Source of the DNA: Agreia sp. Leaf283
Lineage (GTDB): Bacteria; Actinomycetota; Actinomycetes; Actinomycetales; Microbacteriaceae
Length of the DNA: 64,000 nt
Direction of reading: 5' to 3'
Assembly (NCBI RefSeq): GCF_001422485.1
Contig: NZ_LMNF01000004.1
Coordinates: forward strand, 62,001 to 126,000
The translations under genes and the position numbers were made by a program. The notes under the pieces are model-generated. The model did no database searches and was not told where the DNA came from. It worked only from the letters and a program-made list of their open reading frames with translations. This document shows, in pieces, positions 14,875-28,167 of this stretch. Within the stretch, counting starts at the first letter, position 1, and every line of letters begins with the position of its first letter.

Positions 14875-17800
14875 CTACTCGGCCATGCGCCGCCGACGAC
14901 GCAGCACCAGCAGCAGGCCGCCCGCGAGCATGCCGGCCAGGGCGAGAGCACCGAGCACCACAAGCGGCTGGATGCCGAGTCCGGTGTTCGACAGGTGCCC
15001 GATGGCCGCCGGGTCGGTCGGTCCGCCGGCACCCGTGCTTCCGTCGCCCGGGAGGACGGGCGGCAGCACGGCGAAGGCGATCTCCACGGGCGCGTTCGAT
15101 GCGGCCCCGGTGATGACGATCGTGTGGTCGCCCACCTCGGCGTCGGCGGGAATCGAGAAGCTCGCGGCCATGATCCCGTTCCGGTCGGTCGTGACGGTCG
15201 CTACCGTCACCGGTGCCGAGCGGAACTCCACCGTCACCTGCTCGCCGGGGGCGAAGCCCGAGCCGTCGAGGCCCACGACGTCTCCGGGGCGGCCCGCTGT
15301 GGAGTTCGCGATCACGCGCGGCGTGTAGACCACCGGCGGGGCCGGCGGTTCGTTCACGACCACGGTGCTGTCGGCGGGGTTCTTCGACGTCTCGCCTGTG
15401 GCGGTGAGCGAGTAGAGCGCGGGAACCGCGTCATCCGGAACCGAGATCGTGGCGGTGATCTCGCCCGATCCGTTCGAACGCACCGTGGTGGATGCTCCGT
15501 TCGGCAGGGTCTTCAGCTCGACCACCACGTCTTCGTCGGGAGCGAAGCCCGATCCGGTGACGGTGAGCTCCGTTCCGGCCTCGACGTCGTCTGTCGGCGA
15601 CACCTGGATCGTCGGCGTGTACACCTCGGGCGCCGTGACGACCGCCTTCAGGGTGAGCCGCGTCGTGCCGCTGGCGTTGTAGACCGTGACGTTCACCGTG
15701 TACTCGCCGGGCGCAGCATAGGCGTGCGTTCCGTCGAGCACATAGCCCCCGTCGGCACCCGCCGTGACCGTCACGTCCTCCGTGGCCGACGCGTCGCCCC
15801 ACTGAACCCGGGCTCCGGGGGCCGGCGTCGCGGCGTCGGTCACGGCGACCGTTCCGAGACGGGCCTGGATGGCCTCGCCCGTCAGGCCGGCCAGGTCTGC
15901 TCCGGCCGTCGCGGTGAACGACAGGTCGGGCACGACGCCGTTGCTGGCGATCGCGAAGATGTGCACGCGACCGGTGACCCCGGCCTCACCCGGCTGCACG
16001 GGCAGCGTGATCGACGCGACCGTCTTGCCATCCGGGATCTCGAACGGCACCGTCGAGAAGAAGTACGAGGCCGTCTGCGACGGGTTCGCCCCGACCAGCC
16101 TGTAGTTCGACTTCACGACCTCGATGTTGCCGTAGGGCGCCGTGGCGCCCGCGTTTCCTCCCTTGGTCCAGTCGGAGAACTGCAGCGGCGTCTCGACCGT
16201 CGTTCCGTCGGTGAATGCGACGGTGGCCGTCGTGTCCTGGTTCTTCTCCGTCGCGGAGCCGATGAACGAGAACGCGGTCGCTCCGACGCCCAGCTCGGGA
16301 ACGATCACCTGGCCGTTGCCGGTCGCGTTGTCCGGCTGGCCGGCGGGCACCACGGGAAGGGTGAAGGTGAGGTCCGTTCCCGGCACCCCGTGCTCGACGC
16401 CCTGCTCGAGGCCGCCGTCCTTCAGACCCTGCCTCGGGTACGAGATGCCCTTCGCGTCGCAGTTTCCGCCCACGCCGTCGTCGGCGATGCAGGTGCTGTC
16501 GAACGCGCCAGTCAGCGCGCCGGGCTCGAGATAGTCCACGGTGATGACGACGGATGCCGTCACCGACTCGGTCTCGCCCCGCACGGCCGAGACCGTGGCA
16601 CGGTAGGTGCCCGGCTTGGCGTAGACATGCGTCGCCGAGACCGGCACGTTGCCGACCTTCTCCTCGCCGATCGTCGCGTCGGACGTGGTGCCGTCGCCCC
16701 AGTCGACCGTCGCCGCGTAGTCGCCCGAGGTGCCGCCCGACAGGATGCCGAGGGCGAAGTCCTTCTCCACTCCCGATGAGGCGGTGAGACCGTCAGCCGG
16801 GCTGAACGCCAGGCTGCCCGCCTCGGCACCCGTGCCGTTCGTGAGCAGCTCGATCTCGGCGAGCGACACCGTGGCATCCCCCGCTGTGACCTGGAGCCGG
16901 AACTGCTGGAACGTGCCCGGCGCCGCGATCTTGAACGGCACGGTCTCGTTGCGGTTGGCGAACGTCTGGCCGGAGCGGCTGTCGACGGCCGTCCAGGTCA
17001 CCCCGTCGTTGCTTCCCTCGAGGGTCCACGATGACGGATCCGCCTTCGCCGCTCCCGAGGTGAGGGTGTAGAAGGTGGGCCTCTGGCGTGCCCCCGAGTA
17101 CGCGACGGTCACCTGGGGTGTGGGCTTCTGGAACGTGACCTGCGTGGCCGACGAGTTGTCGACCAGGGCGGCGACGTTCTCGCCGTCGACGCTCGACGAC
17201 GCGGCGATGCCGGCGTCGGTCGTGTCGACCCGCGGTGTGGCGACCGCGTCGCCCGTGGTGAGCGACGGCAGACCCTCGCCATCCGCACCCCACGACGACG
17301 GCTCTGCGCCCATCGAGAAGTCGAGGTTGCCGCCCTGAGACAGGATGTTCGAGTCGATCGAGGGGCTGGTCTGCGGCTCGCCGTTCAGGCTGACCGACTG
17401 CACGTAGACGTTCTGCGTGCTGTTCTCCGGGGCGTTGATCACCAGCGACTTGCCGTCTTTCAGGGCCACCGTCGCCTTCGTGAACAGCGGCGATCCGATG
17501 ACGAGATCGGTCGATCCCGTCTGCATCGGGTAGAGGCCGAGCGCGTTGAAGATGTACCAGGCCGACATCTCGCCGTTGTCCTCGTCGCCCGGGTAGCCCT
17601 GGCCGATGTCGCTGCCGGTGAAGGAGCGCTTCAGAGCCTCGCGGGTGATGGCCTGCGCCTTGTAGGGAGCGCCGACCTCGTTGTACATGAACGGGATGTG
17701 GTGGCTCACCTGATTGCTCACGCCCCACTGGCCATAGCGGCCGTCGCGGGCCTCGGCCTCTTCGTGGATGCCTCCGAGCGACGTCTCCGGGGTGCCGAAG

Positions 17801-20730
17801 AACTCGTCGAGCTTCGCCTCCATGCCGGCCTTTCCGCCGTAGAGGTTGGCGAGCCCGTTCGGGTCCTGCGGCGCGTGGAACGCGAAGTTCCAGCCGTTGG
17901 TCTCGGTGTACGGCCCCCACCAGGTGGTCGGGTCGTAGTCGCCGGGGGCAACGGAGAACGTTCCGTCGGCGTTGCGGGCCTGGAAGAAGCCGCCGATCGA
18001 CGAGTCGAAAAGGTTCACGTAGTTCGTGGCGCGGTCGAGGTAGTACTCGCTCTGCTCCAGCAGCTCCTGTCGGCGCTCCTCCGGGGTGTTCGGGTCGGCG
18101 GCGAGGGCCGCGGCCATGTTGCCGATGCCGAAGTCGTTGATGTAGCCCTCGGTCGCCCACGACACGCTCTCGCCCTGCGACGCGGGGGTGAAGCCGAGGA
18201 AGGTGGAAGTACGCAGGCTCTTGCGCCCCACGTTGTCGTTCGACGACGGCGTCGACGCGTTCTTGAGGGCGGCGTCATAGGTGGCGAGCGCATCCGGCAG
18301 CTTCACGCCGCGCAGATAGGCGTCGGCGAACGACACGTCGGAGCTGGTTCCGGTCATGATGTTGGCGTAGCCGGGCGACGACCACCGGGCGATCCAGCCG
18401 CCGTCGCGGTACTGGTCGGTGAATCCGTCGACGAGCTCGGCGGCGACATCCGGATACAGCAGCGAGTAGGCGGGCCACACCGTGCGATAGGTGTCCCAGA
18501 AGCCGTTGTTGACGTACATCTTTCCGGAGACGACCTTGGCGCCCGTCGTGGTGGCCGAGCTCGAAGAAGTGGGCGTGCTCACCGGACTCGCGTACTTGTA
18601 TTCCGGAGCCTCGACGGTTCCCGTGTTCTCGAACTGCGCGTTCGGGTAGACGTTGAGGCGGTACAGATTGCTGTACAGGGTCGTCAGCTCGGTCTCCGAG
18701 GCTCCCTCCACCGTGACGACACCGAGCCGGTCGTTCCAGATCTGCTGAGCGGATGCCCGTACGGCGTCGAAGGACTGGTCGCCGACCTCCTGGGCCAGGT
18801 TCTTGGCCGCCTGATCGAGGCTGATGAGCGACGTGGCGAGACGCAGCGTCACCGTCTTGTTCGCCGACGTGTCGAAGGTGGCGTACTTGGTGAGTGCGCG
18901 GCCGCCGTCCGCCGTACCGGTGGTCGTGGGCTTCTGGTCGAACGAGCCCGAGACGAACATGCGGCTCTGTCCCGCGATGAATCCTGATCCGTGGTCGATC
19001 CAGCCGGTCACGGAGCCGGTGGCCGCGTCGATCGTGAAGGACCCGTCTCCGGTGGGCGAATCGAGGACAGCACTGCCCGAGTCGCCGGGGAAGGTGAACT
19101 GCATGACCATGCCCCGGTTGGTGGGAGTCATCTCAGCGCGCACGTCGTTGTCGAGCGTCACGCCGTAGTAGTCGGGCTGCGCCGTCTCGTTGTCGTGGCT
19201 GAAGGTGGCGCCTCGGGCGTGCCAGTTGCCGTTCGGGGCGGATGCGCCGGCGACCGGCATGACCGAGAACTGATTGCGGTCTCCCATCCAGGGGCTGGGC
19301 TCGTGCGAGACACCGAGGCCCTCGAAGCGCGTACGGTTCGAGTCGTCGTTCTCCTGCTGATACGAGTACTCGCGGGAGGTGGCCTCGGCGTTGGTCACCG
19401 GAACGAGGAAGTTGAAGGCATTGGGCACCGCGGTGATGACCTCGTTCGATCCGCGCGAGAAGGAGCCGGAGGAGTTGGTGCCGCGCCGGGTGTCGACGTA
19501 GTGCGTCAGGCTCGTCCCGTCGATGGCGACGGGCTCGGCCTCGATGTCGATGTCGTCGATCCAGCCCTGGAAGGCGGTGTCGGCCTCGGCCCCATCGTTG
19601 TCGTAGGAGAGCTGGATGGCATCGATCGTGCGGCCCGCCGCGACGGCCCCCACGTCGATCTGCACGCTGTTCCACTGGTTCGTGTAGAGGATCTTGCCCT
19701 GACCCTGGCCGAGCGCCGTCGCACCGACGCCGTAGGAGTCGACAGGAGCGACGTCGGAGAGGCTGGAGCCGTCGGTGAAGTGCAGGTTCACGGCCGTGTA
19801 CGTCGACGGGTACTGCAGATCGTTGCCCGTGAACTCGGGGAAGATCTTGTAGGACAGACGGGTGGTCTCCGCCACCGGAATCGAGACGTCGAAGAGTCGG
19901 TTCGTGGCGTAGCCCTCGCCCGCGTTCGTGTGGTGACCCGAGTACTTGAGCGAGTGGGCGCCCGTGAAGCCCATGCGGGCCTTCATGTTGTACCCCGAAC
20001 TCGGCCCGGTGCCGATCGTGGTGGTGATGGGCGCGTCGCCCTCACTCGCGTTCTCGCTCGAGATCAGGTCCCAGTCGGCCAGCTGGATGAGACCGCCCGA
20101 CTGATTCGACGAGATGTCGAGGCGGTAGGTGCTGAAGGCCGCCGGCGTCGCGACCGTGTAGCTCTTGCGCACACCGCGGTCGCCCGCAGCCCACGACTGT
20201 CCGGTCTGGGCGTCGACGACGGTCCAGTCCGTGCCATTGTTCGAGCCGAGCACGCGCCAGTCGCGCGGATCGCGCTCGGGTGCGTCTCCACCCGACACGA
20301 GGCTGTAGGTGACGGCCGTGAGGCTCTGTGAGAGGTCGTACTGCAGCCAGGCCTTGTTCGCGAAAGCGAGCCACTTGGTGCCCTGGTCGCCGTCGGCGGC
20401 GAAGATCGCCGCCTCGTTCGGCGCATTCTGCGCGCTGGCGGAGACGGTGCTGACGCTCGGCAGTACGCTGCCCGGCGCCTCGCCCGCCACGTTCAGTTGG
20501 AGCGGAGCGTCGTCTGCGCCGAGCTCGACCCTGTCGGAGTAGGGCTTCGCCTGCTCGGTCGGTTCGAAAGACGTGGAGAAGTCCTGCTCCCCTGCCGCGT
20601 ACGCGGGAGCGGCGACCGCCAGCGGTACGAGACCGGCTCCCAGCAATGCAGCGGCCACGGTCAGAGAGACCGATCGGCGAAGCGAGTGGGAGCTGGTCCC
20701 AGGACGACGGGGGTGGTGCTGCGCCGGCAT
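14875..20730 (-). CDS. Secreted cell-wall-anchored GH92 alpha-mannosidase, multidomain
   Basis: 1951-residue exported glycosidase. An Arg-rich N-terminus and hydrophobic core ending in AAPAYAA (about residues 17-47) form a signal peptide. A discoidin/F5/8-type carbohydrate-binding domain (about 85-230) and a second beta-sandwich (to about 390) precede the GH92 catalytic part (about 400-1170). Catalytic-region signatures include HHIPFMYNEVGAPYKAQ (near 1010) and GDEDNGEMSAWY (near 1050), the family's typical HH.PY.YN and Glu/Asp-bearing motifs. Further C-terminal are another discoidin-like domain, a PKD-like domain, and two Ig/IPT-like repeats. The tail has the sorting signal LSNTG (1913-1917), a membrane helix and RRRRR. 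GH92 enzymes are calcium-dependent exo-mannosidases, often alpha-1,2-specific, acting on yeast mannan or N-glycans. Probably controlled by the divergent LacI-type regulator. Confidence 0.93.
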   Translation of the reverse strand: MPAQHHPRRPGTSSHSLRRSVSLTVAAALLGAGLVPLAVAAPAYAAGEQDFSTSFEPTEQAKPYSDRVELGADDAPLQLNVAGEAPGSVLPSVSTVSASAQNAPNEAAIFAADGDQGTKWLAFANKAWLQYDLSQSLTAVTYSLVSGGDAPERDPRDWRVLGSNNGTDWTVVDAQTGQSWAAGDRGVRKSYTVATPAAFSTYRLDISSNQSGGLIQLADWDLISSENASEGDAPITTTIGTGPSSGYNMKARMGFTGAHSLKYSGHHTNAGEGYATNRLFDVSIPVAETTRLSYKIFPEFTGNDLQYPSTYTAVNLHFTDGSSLSDVAPVDSYGVGATALGQGQGKILYTNQWNSVQIDVGAVAAGRTIDAIQLSYDNDGAEADTAFQGWIDDIDIEAEPVAIDGTSLTHYVDTRRGTNSSGSFSRGSNEVITAVPNAFNFLVPVTNAEATSREYSYQQENDDSNRTRFEGLGVSHEPSPWMGDRNQFSVMPVAGASAPNGNWHARGATFSHDNETAQPDYYGVTLDNDVRAEMTPTNRGMVMQFTFPGDSGSAVLDSPTGDGSFTIDAATGSVTGWIDHGSGFIAGQSRMFVSGSFDQKPTTTGTADGGRALTKYATFDTSANKTVTLRLATSLISLDQAAKNLAQEVGDQSFDAVRASAQQIWNDRLGVVTVEGASETELTTLYSNLYRLNVYPNAQFENTGTVEAPEYKYASPVSTPTSSSSATTTGAKVVSGKMYVNNGFWDTYRTVWPAYSLLYPDVAAELVDGFTDQYRDGGWIARWSSPGYANIMTGTSSDVSFADAYLRGVKLPDALATYDAALKNASTPSSNDNVGRKSLRTSTFLGFTPASQGESVSWATEGYINDFGIGNMAAALAADPNTPEERRQELLEQSEYYLDRATNYVNLFDSSIGGFFQARNADGTFSVAPGDYDPTTWWGPYTETNGWNFAFHAPQDPNGLANLYGGKAGMEAKLDEFFGTPETSLGGIHEEAEARDGRYGQWGVSNQVSHHIPFMYNEVGAPYKAQAITREALKRSFTGSDIGQGYPGDEDNGEMSAWYIFNALGLYPMQTGSTDLVIGSPLFTKATVALKDGKSLVINAPENSTQNVYVQSVSLNGEPQTSPSIDSNILSQGGNLDFSMGAEPSSWGADGEGLPSLTTGDAVATPRVDTTDAGIAASSSVDGENVAALVDNSSATQVTFQKPTPQVTVAYSGARQRPTFYTLTSGAAKADPSSWTLEGSNDGVTWTAVDSRSGQTFANRNETVPFKIAAPGTFQQFRLQVTAGDATVSLAEIELLTNGTGAEAGSLAFSPADGLTASSGVEKDFALGILSGGTSGDYAATVDWGDGTTSDATIGEEKVGNVPVSATHVYAKPGTYRATVSAVRGETESVTASVVITVDYLEPGALTGAFDSTCIADDGVGGNCDAKGISYPRQGLKDGGLEQGVEHGVPGTDLTFTLPVVPAGQPDNATGNGQVIVPELGVGATAFSFIGSATEKNQDTTATVAFTDGTTVETPLQFSDWTKGGNAGATAPYGNIEVVKSNYRLVGANPSQTASYFFSTVPFEIPDGKTVASITLPVQPGEAGVTGRVHIFAIASNGVVPDLSFTATAGADLAGLTGEAIQARLGTVAVTDAATPAPGARVQWGDASATEDVTVTAGADGGYVLDGTHAYAAPGEYTVNVTVYNASGTTRLTLKAVVTAPEVYTPTIQVSPTDDVEAGTELTVTGSGFAPDEDVVVELKTLPNGASTTVRSNGSGEITATISVPDDAVPALYSLTATGETSKNPADSTVVVNEPPAPPVVYTPRVIANSTAGRPGDVVGLDGSGFAPGEQVTVEFRSAPVTVATVTTDRNGIMAASFSIPADAEVGDHTIVITGAASNAPVEIAFAVLPPVLPGDGSTGAGGPTDPAAIGHLSNTGLGIQPLVVLGALALAGMLAGGLLLVLRRRRRMAE

Positions 20731-20803
20731 AACGGCCTTTCGACGATGAATGGCAGAGGAATCTCTTCGATGCGCCCGGGCCCGAGAGCCGGTCGCTCAT
20801 CGA

Positions 20804-20832
20804 AACCTATGTTCTCGATCCGTTGTTGTCAA
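20804..20832 (-). promoter_or_regulatory. Promoter of the GH92 gene
   Basis: On the minus strand a consensus -35 TTGACA (20832-20827), a 17-bp spacer and the -10 TAGGTT (20809-20804). The predicted start near 20797 gives a leader of about 66 nt. The -35 lies inside operator 1, consistent with direct repression. Confidence 0.75.
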
Positions 20833-20840
20833 CGTTGTCT
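20827..20840. promoter_or_regulatory. LacI-type operator 1
   Basis: TGTCAACGTTGTCT matches the ideal palindrome TGACAACGTTGTCA at 12 of 14 positions, including the central CG typical of LacI-family sites. It overlaps the GH92 -35 element. Confidence 0.7.
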
Positions 20841-20947
20841 TTTTATCGGCCCGCGCTTGATCGGCATATTTCCGGGCTTATTCGAGGATTTATCACCCCA
20901 TCAGTCCCACGATAGGGAAGATCTGACGGACGATATGGCCTGAATTG

Positions 20948-20961
20948 TGACAACGCTGTCA
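20948..20961. promoter_or_regulatory. LacI-type operator 2
   Basis: TGACAACGCTGTCA matches the same palindrome at 13 of 14 positions. It lies about 40 bp upstream of the regulator ATG, suggesting autoregulation. The two centres are 121 bp apart, so looping is possible. Confidence 0.7.
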
Positions 20962-21002
20962 TTTCTCTGGCCCGATCACCCGCGTGCCCTAACCTGTACC
21001 GC

Positions 21003-22040
21003 ATGGACGATGTCTCCTCACCCCGCCGATCACGGCCGACGATGAACGACGTCGCGGCCCACGCGGGGGTCAGCCTCAAGACCGTCTCGCGGGTCGTCAA
21101 CGGACTCGACCATGTGCGTCCCGACAAGTTCGAGAGGGTCACCCGCGCCATCGAGACCCTCGGATTCCGTCGCAACGAGTACGCACGCCAGCTGCGCCAG
21201 GGAACGACGGCCACCATCGGCCTGGTTCTCGAAGATGTCGCCGACCCGTTCTACTCCCTGCTCACCCGGGCCGTCGAAGACGTCGCCTTCGAACGGAATC
21301 ACGTCGTCCTCGCCGCGTCGAGCGCCGAGGATCCCCTCCGCGCCCGGGCGCTCATCGAGTCGTTCGGCGCTCGAGGTGTCGACGGTCTCATCGTGGCGCC
21401 GGCCGGTGGAATAGATGCCGGCTACCTGCGAAGCGAACTCGACGCCGGCAGCTCCATGGTGTTCGTCGACCGCCCCGTCTCCGGCATCGACGCCGATACC
21501 GTGCTCGTCGACAGCCGCGAGGGCGCCCAGCGCGGCACGGAACATCTGATCGGGCACGGACACCGACGCATCGCCTTCTTCGGCGACGACGAATCGGTCT
21601 ACACCGCCACGGAGCGCCGCGCCGGGTACCGGGCCGCCCTCGAGGCCGCCGGCATCCCGTTCGACGACCGACTTGTCGTGATGACGGTGCCCTCCACCGC
21701 GCCGACGAGCGAACTGCTCGATCGTGTGCTTGCGGGCCCCGACGCGCCGACCGCCCTGTTCAGCGGCAACAACCGCTGGAGCGTTCGGCTGCTCCGCGCC
21801 CTGCGCGACCGGAGCGACCGCCTCGCGTTCCTCGGCTTCGACGACTTCGAACTGAGCGACGTCTTGAACCCCGGCATCACCGTTATCGCCCAGGACGCCT
21901 CCGCGGTGGGCCGCATCGCCGCCGAGCTGCTGTTCCGTCGGATCACCGGCGACACGTCGCCCGTGCAGCGCGTGCAGCTCGCCACAAGGCTCATCCCCCG
22001 CGGTTCTGCCGAGCGACCCGGGCCCTTCGCTGCCCGCTGA
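21003..22040 (+). CDS. LacI-family transcriptional regulator
   Basis: 345-residue repressor. The N-terminal helix-turn-helix (about 14-60) reads TMNDVAAHAGVSLKTVSRVVNG with the hinge-helix region after it, followed by a periplasmic-binding-protein-like effector domain (about 70-335). ATG 21003 is preceded by a possible -10 TAACCT (20990-20995) only seven bases away, so the message may be leaderless. Divergent location and paired operators point to control of the GH92 gene; the effector is probably mannose or a manno-oligosaccharide, which is inference from context. Ends 1 bp from the converging hypothetical gene. Confidence 0.93.
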   Translation: MDDVSSPRRSRPTMNDVAAHAGVSLKTVSRVVNGLDHVRPDKFERVTRAIETLGFRRNEYARQLRQGTTATIGLVLEDVADPFYSLLTRAVEDVAFERNHVVLAASSAEDPLRARALIESFGARGVDGLIVAPAGGIDAGYLRSELDAGSSMVFVDRPVSGIDADTVLVDSREGAQRGTEHLIGHGHRRIAFFGDDESVYTATERRAGYRAALEAAGIPFDDRLVVMTVPSTAPTSELLDRVLAGPDAPTALFSGNNRWSVRLLRALRDRSDRLAFLGFDDFELSDVLNPGITVIAQDASAVGRIAAELLFRRITGDTSPVQRVQLATRLIPRGSAERPGPFAAR

Positions 22041-22041
22041 G

Positions 22042-22656
22042 TCAGATGTCGTCCATCTGCTTCTTGAGGGCCGCCAGGTCGACGTCGATCAGGGTGCGGA
22101 TGCGACGGGTGCGGTTGCGCTCGTAGTCGGCGTTTCTCACCGGCGGCTTGGGGAGCCTGTCGAGTCGGGACTCGACGGCGCCACCCAGCTCGCCCCACGC
22201 ATCCTGTCTCGCCGTCTCGACGATCTCGCCGACGTACCCGTCGTCGTCTGAGAGTCGCTTGAGCTCTGTGGCCACCCGCGAGTACACGGCGTGGCGCAGG
22301 TCAAGGCTTGCGAGGTCTTCGGGGTGATAGTCGTGTTCGTGCTTCACGCTGCCTCGGGCCCTCGCGGCCCGCTCGCGCAGCACGTCGGTGACGCGATCGG
22401 CGTAGTCCGACTGCTCGGCGGCGAGACGCACGAGCGACTGCCGCACCTCGCGGCCCGTCGCGTCGGCGTCGAAGGGCTCGTCATGCCGCAGCGCACTCAC
22501 GATGATGTGGTTCTTCACATCCATGACCACGGCGAAGCGGGCGATGAGGAGGCCCTCGTCGACGGCTCGCTGCACGGCCTCTTCGGAAACGGAAATGGCC
22601 TCGGGCGAATCCTTCGGCCGCTTTCGCTTCCGATCGGATTTTCGCCTCAAGGCCAT
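22042..22656 (-). CDS. Conserved hypothetical protein
   Basis: 204-residue soluble, highly charged protein with a basic N-terminus (MALRRKSDRKRKRPKD). It appears mostly helical, with no signal peptide or membrane segment. A notable middle segment is KHEHDYHPEDLASLDLRHAVY, and the C-terminus ends ALKKQMDDI. No known catalytic motif was recognised. Start ATG 22656 has a weak GGTGGA ribosome site. Downstream the gene converges on the LacI gene with only 1 bp between stop codons. Confidence 0.75.
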   Translation of the reverse strand: MALRRKSDRKRKRPKDSPEAISVSEEAVQRAVDEGLLIARFAVVMDVKNHIIVSALRHDEPFDADATGREVRQSLVRLAAEQSDYADRVTDVLRERAARARGSVKHEHDYHPEDLASLDLRHAVYSRVATELKRLSDDDGYVGEIVETARQDAWGELGGAVESRLDRLPKPPVRNADYERNRTRRIRTLIDVDLAALKKQMDDI

Positions 22657-22702
22657 TTCGATCCACCAGTTTCGAGAACTGCTGTGTTTTTCATTAGTGC
22701 TG

Positions 22703-22775
22703 TGGAGCCTAGGAGAATCGAACTCCTAACCCCCTGCTTGCAAAGCAGGTGCTCTGCCAATTGAGCTAAGGCCCC
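22703..22775 (-). tRNA. tRNA-Ala (anticodon TGC)
   Basis: Acceptor GGGGCCT pairs with AGGCTCC, including the G3:U70 wobble that defines alanine identity. The anticodon loop TTTGCAA gives TGC, and the T-loop TTCGATT is canonical. Length is 73 nt; CCA is not encoded. Confidence 0.96.
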
Positions 22776-22806
22776 GGGTGAGAAGACTTCTTGTGAAAGC
22801 CTCTCG

Positions 22807-22880
22807 TGGGGGTACGTGGACTTGAACCACGGACCTCTTCGTTATCAGCGAAGCGCTCTAACCGCCTGAGCTATACCCCC
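22807..22880 (-). tRNA. tRNA-Ile (anticodon GAT)
   Basis: Acceptor GGGGGTA pairs with TACCCCC. The anticodon stem TTCGC/GCGAA type flanks the loop CTGATAA with anticodon GAT, and the T-arm GTGG/CCAC holds TTCAAGT. Length is 74 nt; CCA is not encoded. It lies 31 bp upstream of tRNA-Ala in the same direction, so they are probably co-transcribed. Confidence 0.96.
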
Positions 22881-22956
22881 GGATGGGCAGATAGTAGGTT
22901 ATCCCACCTGCACCCGTTTCCCCAAACCGAGCGGACTCGGATGGGAAGTCTGTGTC

Positions 22957-23356
22957 TTACTTGCTGGTGAAGCCGAGCAGGATTCCGCCCGTGATCTTGG
23001 TTGCGAGGTTGTACAGAACGGCGCTGATGGCGCCGAGCGCGGTCACGACGATCACGTTCAGGATCGCCACGATCACCGCGAAGCCCATGACCTGCGACAG
23101 TGATGCGAAGTCGAAGAGGTCGAAGTTGTCCTGGCCCGCGATGTCTTTCAAGAGACCGTTGACCTGGTCGAAGACGCCGGTCTGGTTGAGCAGCGACCAG
23201 ACGAGGAACGACACGACGATCGTGATGATTCCGAGAATCACCGCGAAGAGGAACGACAGCTTGAGGATCGACCAGAAGTCGACGTAGACCAGCTTGAGCC
23301 GCACCTGCTTGGTGGCTGCGGGGCGCGACGATTTCTTCGCGAGTTTCTCGGCGACA

Positions 23357-23364
<8 letters not shown>
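22957..23364 (-). CDS. DUF3566 transmembrane protein
   Basis: 135-residue membrane protein with a basic cytoplasmic start ([15 protein letters not shown]) and two long hydrophobic segments (about 36-60 and 90-120) separated by an amphipathic loop ([22 protein letters not shown]). This matches the DUF3566 family found directly downstream of gyrA in actinobacteria. ATG 23364 overlaps the last 8 bp of gyrA, so translation is coupled. The function is not known. Confidence 0.9.
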
Positions 23365-25945
<2,581 letters not shown>

Positions 25946-26004
25946 GTACTTCTACTTCTTTTCCTTGGTCGCTGGCCTTTGTCGCTGGCCTGTGTGCCAC
26001 GGAG

Positions 26005-26028
26005 CCCTTCGACAGGCTCAGGGAACGG
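26005..26028 (+). repeat. Dispersed palindromic repeat, copy 2
   Basis: CCTTCGACAGGCTCAGGGAA core in the gyrB-gyrA gap, about 30 bp after the gyrB stop. Same element as at 572 and 28713. Confidence 0.85.
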
Positions 26029-26057
26029 ATATGGCTGGGCGGACTGGATGTCGAGCG

Positions 26058-28046
<1,989 letters not shown>

Positions 28047-28085
28047 TCAGTGCCGCCTCGATGTCAGTCAGGAAGGCGACCCTTA

Positions 28086-28091
28086 ATTCTA
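28086..28091 (-). promoter_or_regulatory. Candidate gyrB -10 element
   Basis: TAGAAT on the minus strand, about 55 bp upstream of the gyrB ATG. The -35 region (CGTTTA with a 17-bp spacer) is weak, as is often seen for supercoiling-sensitive gyr promoters. Confidence 0.45.
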
Positions 28092-28108
28092 GCAAAGCCA
28101 ACGTGTTT

Positions 28109-28139
28109 TAAACGGCTCTACGGCGATCTGAGCCGTTTA
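28109..28139 (-). terminator. Hairpin between dciA and gyrB
   Basis: Perfect 10-bp arms TAAACGGCTC and GAGCCGTTTA with an 11-nt loop, 29 bp after the dciA stop and just upstream of the gyrB promoter candidate. Either a terminator for the dciA message or part of gyrB control. Confidence 0.55.
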
Positions 28140-28167
28140 TTCTGACCGGGTGACCGTATTTGTCACG

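Noticed and set aside
22927-22940. CCGAG/CTCGG hairpin downstream of the DUF3566 gene as terminator
   Set aside because: Only a 5-bp stem without a clear T-run; too weak to list.
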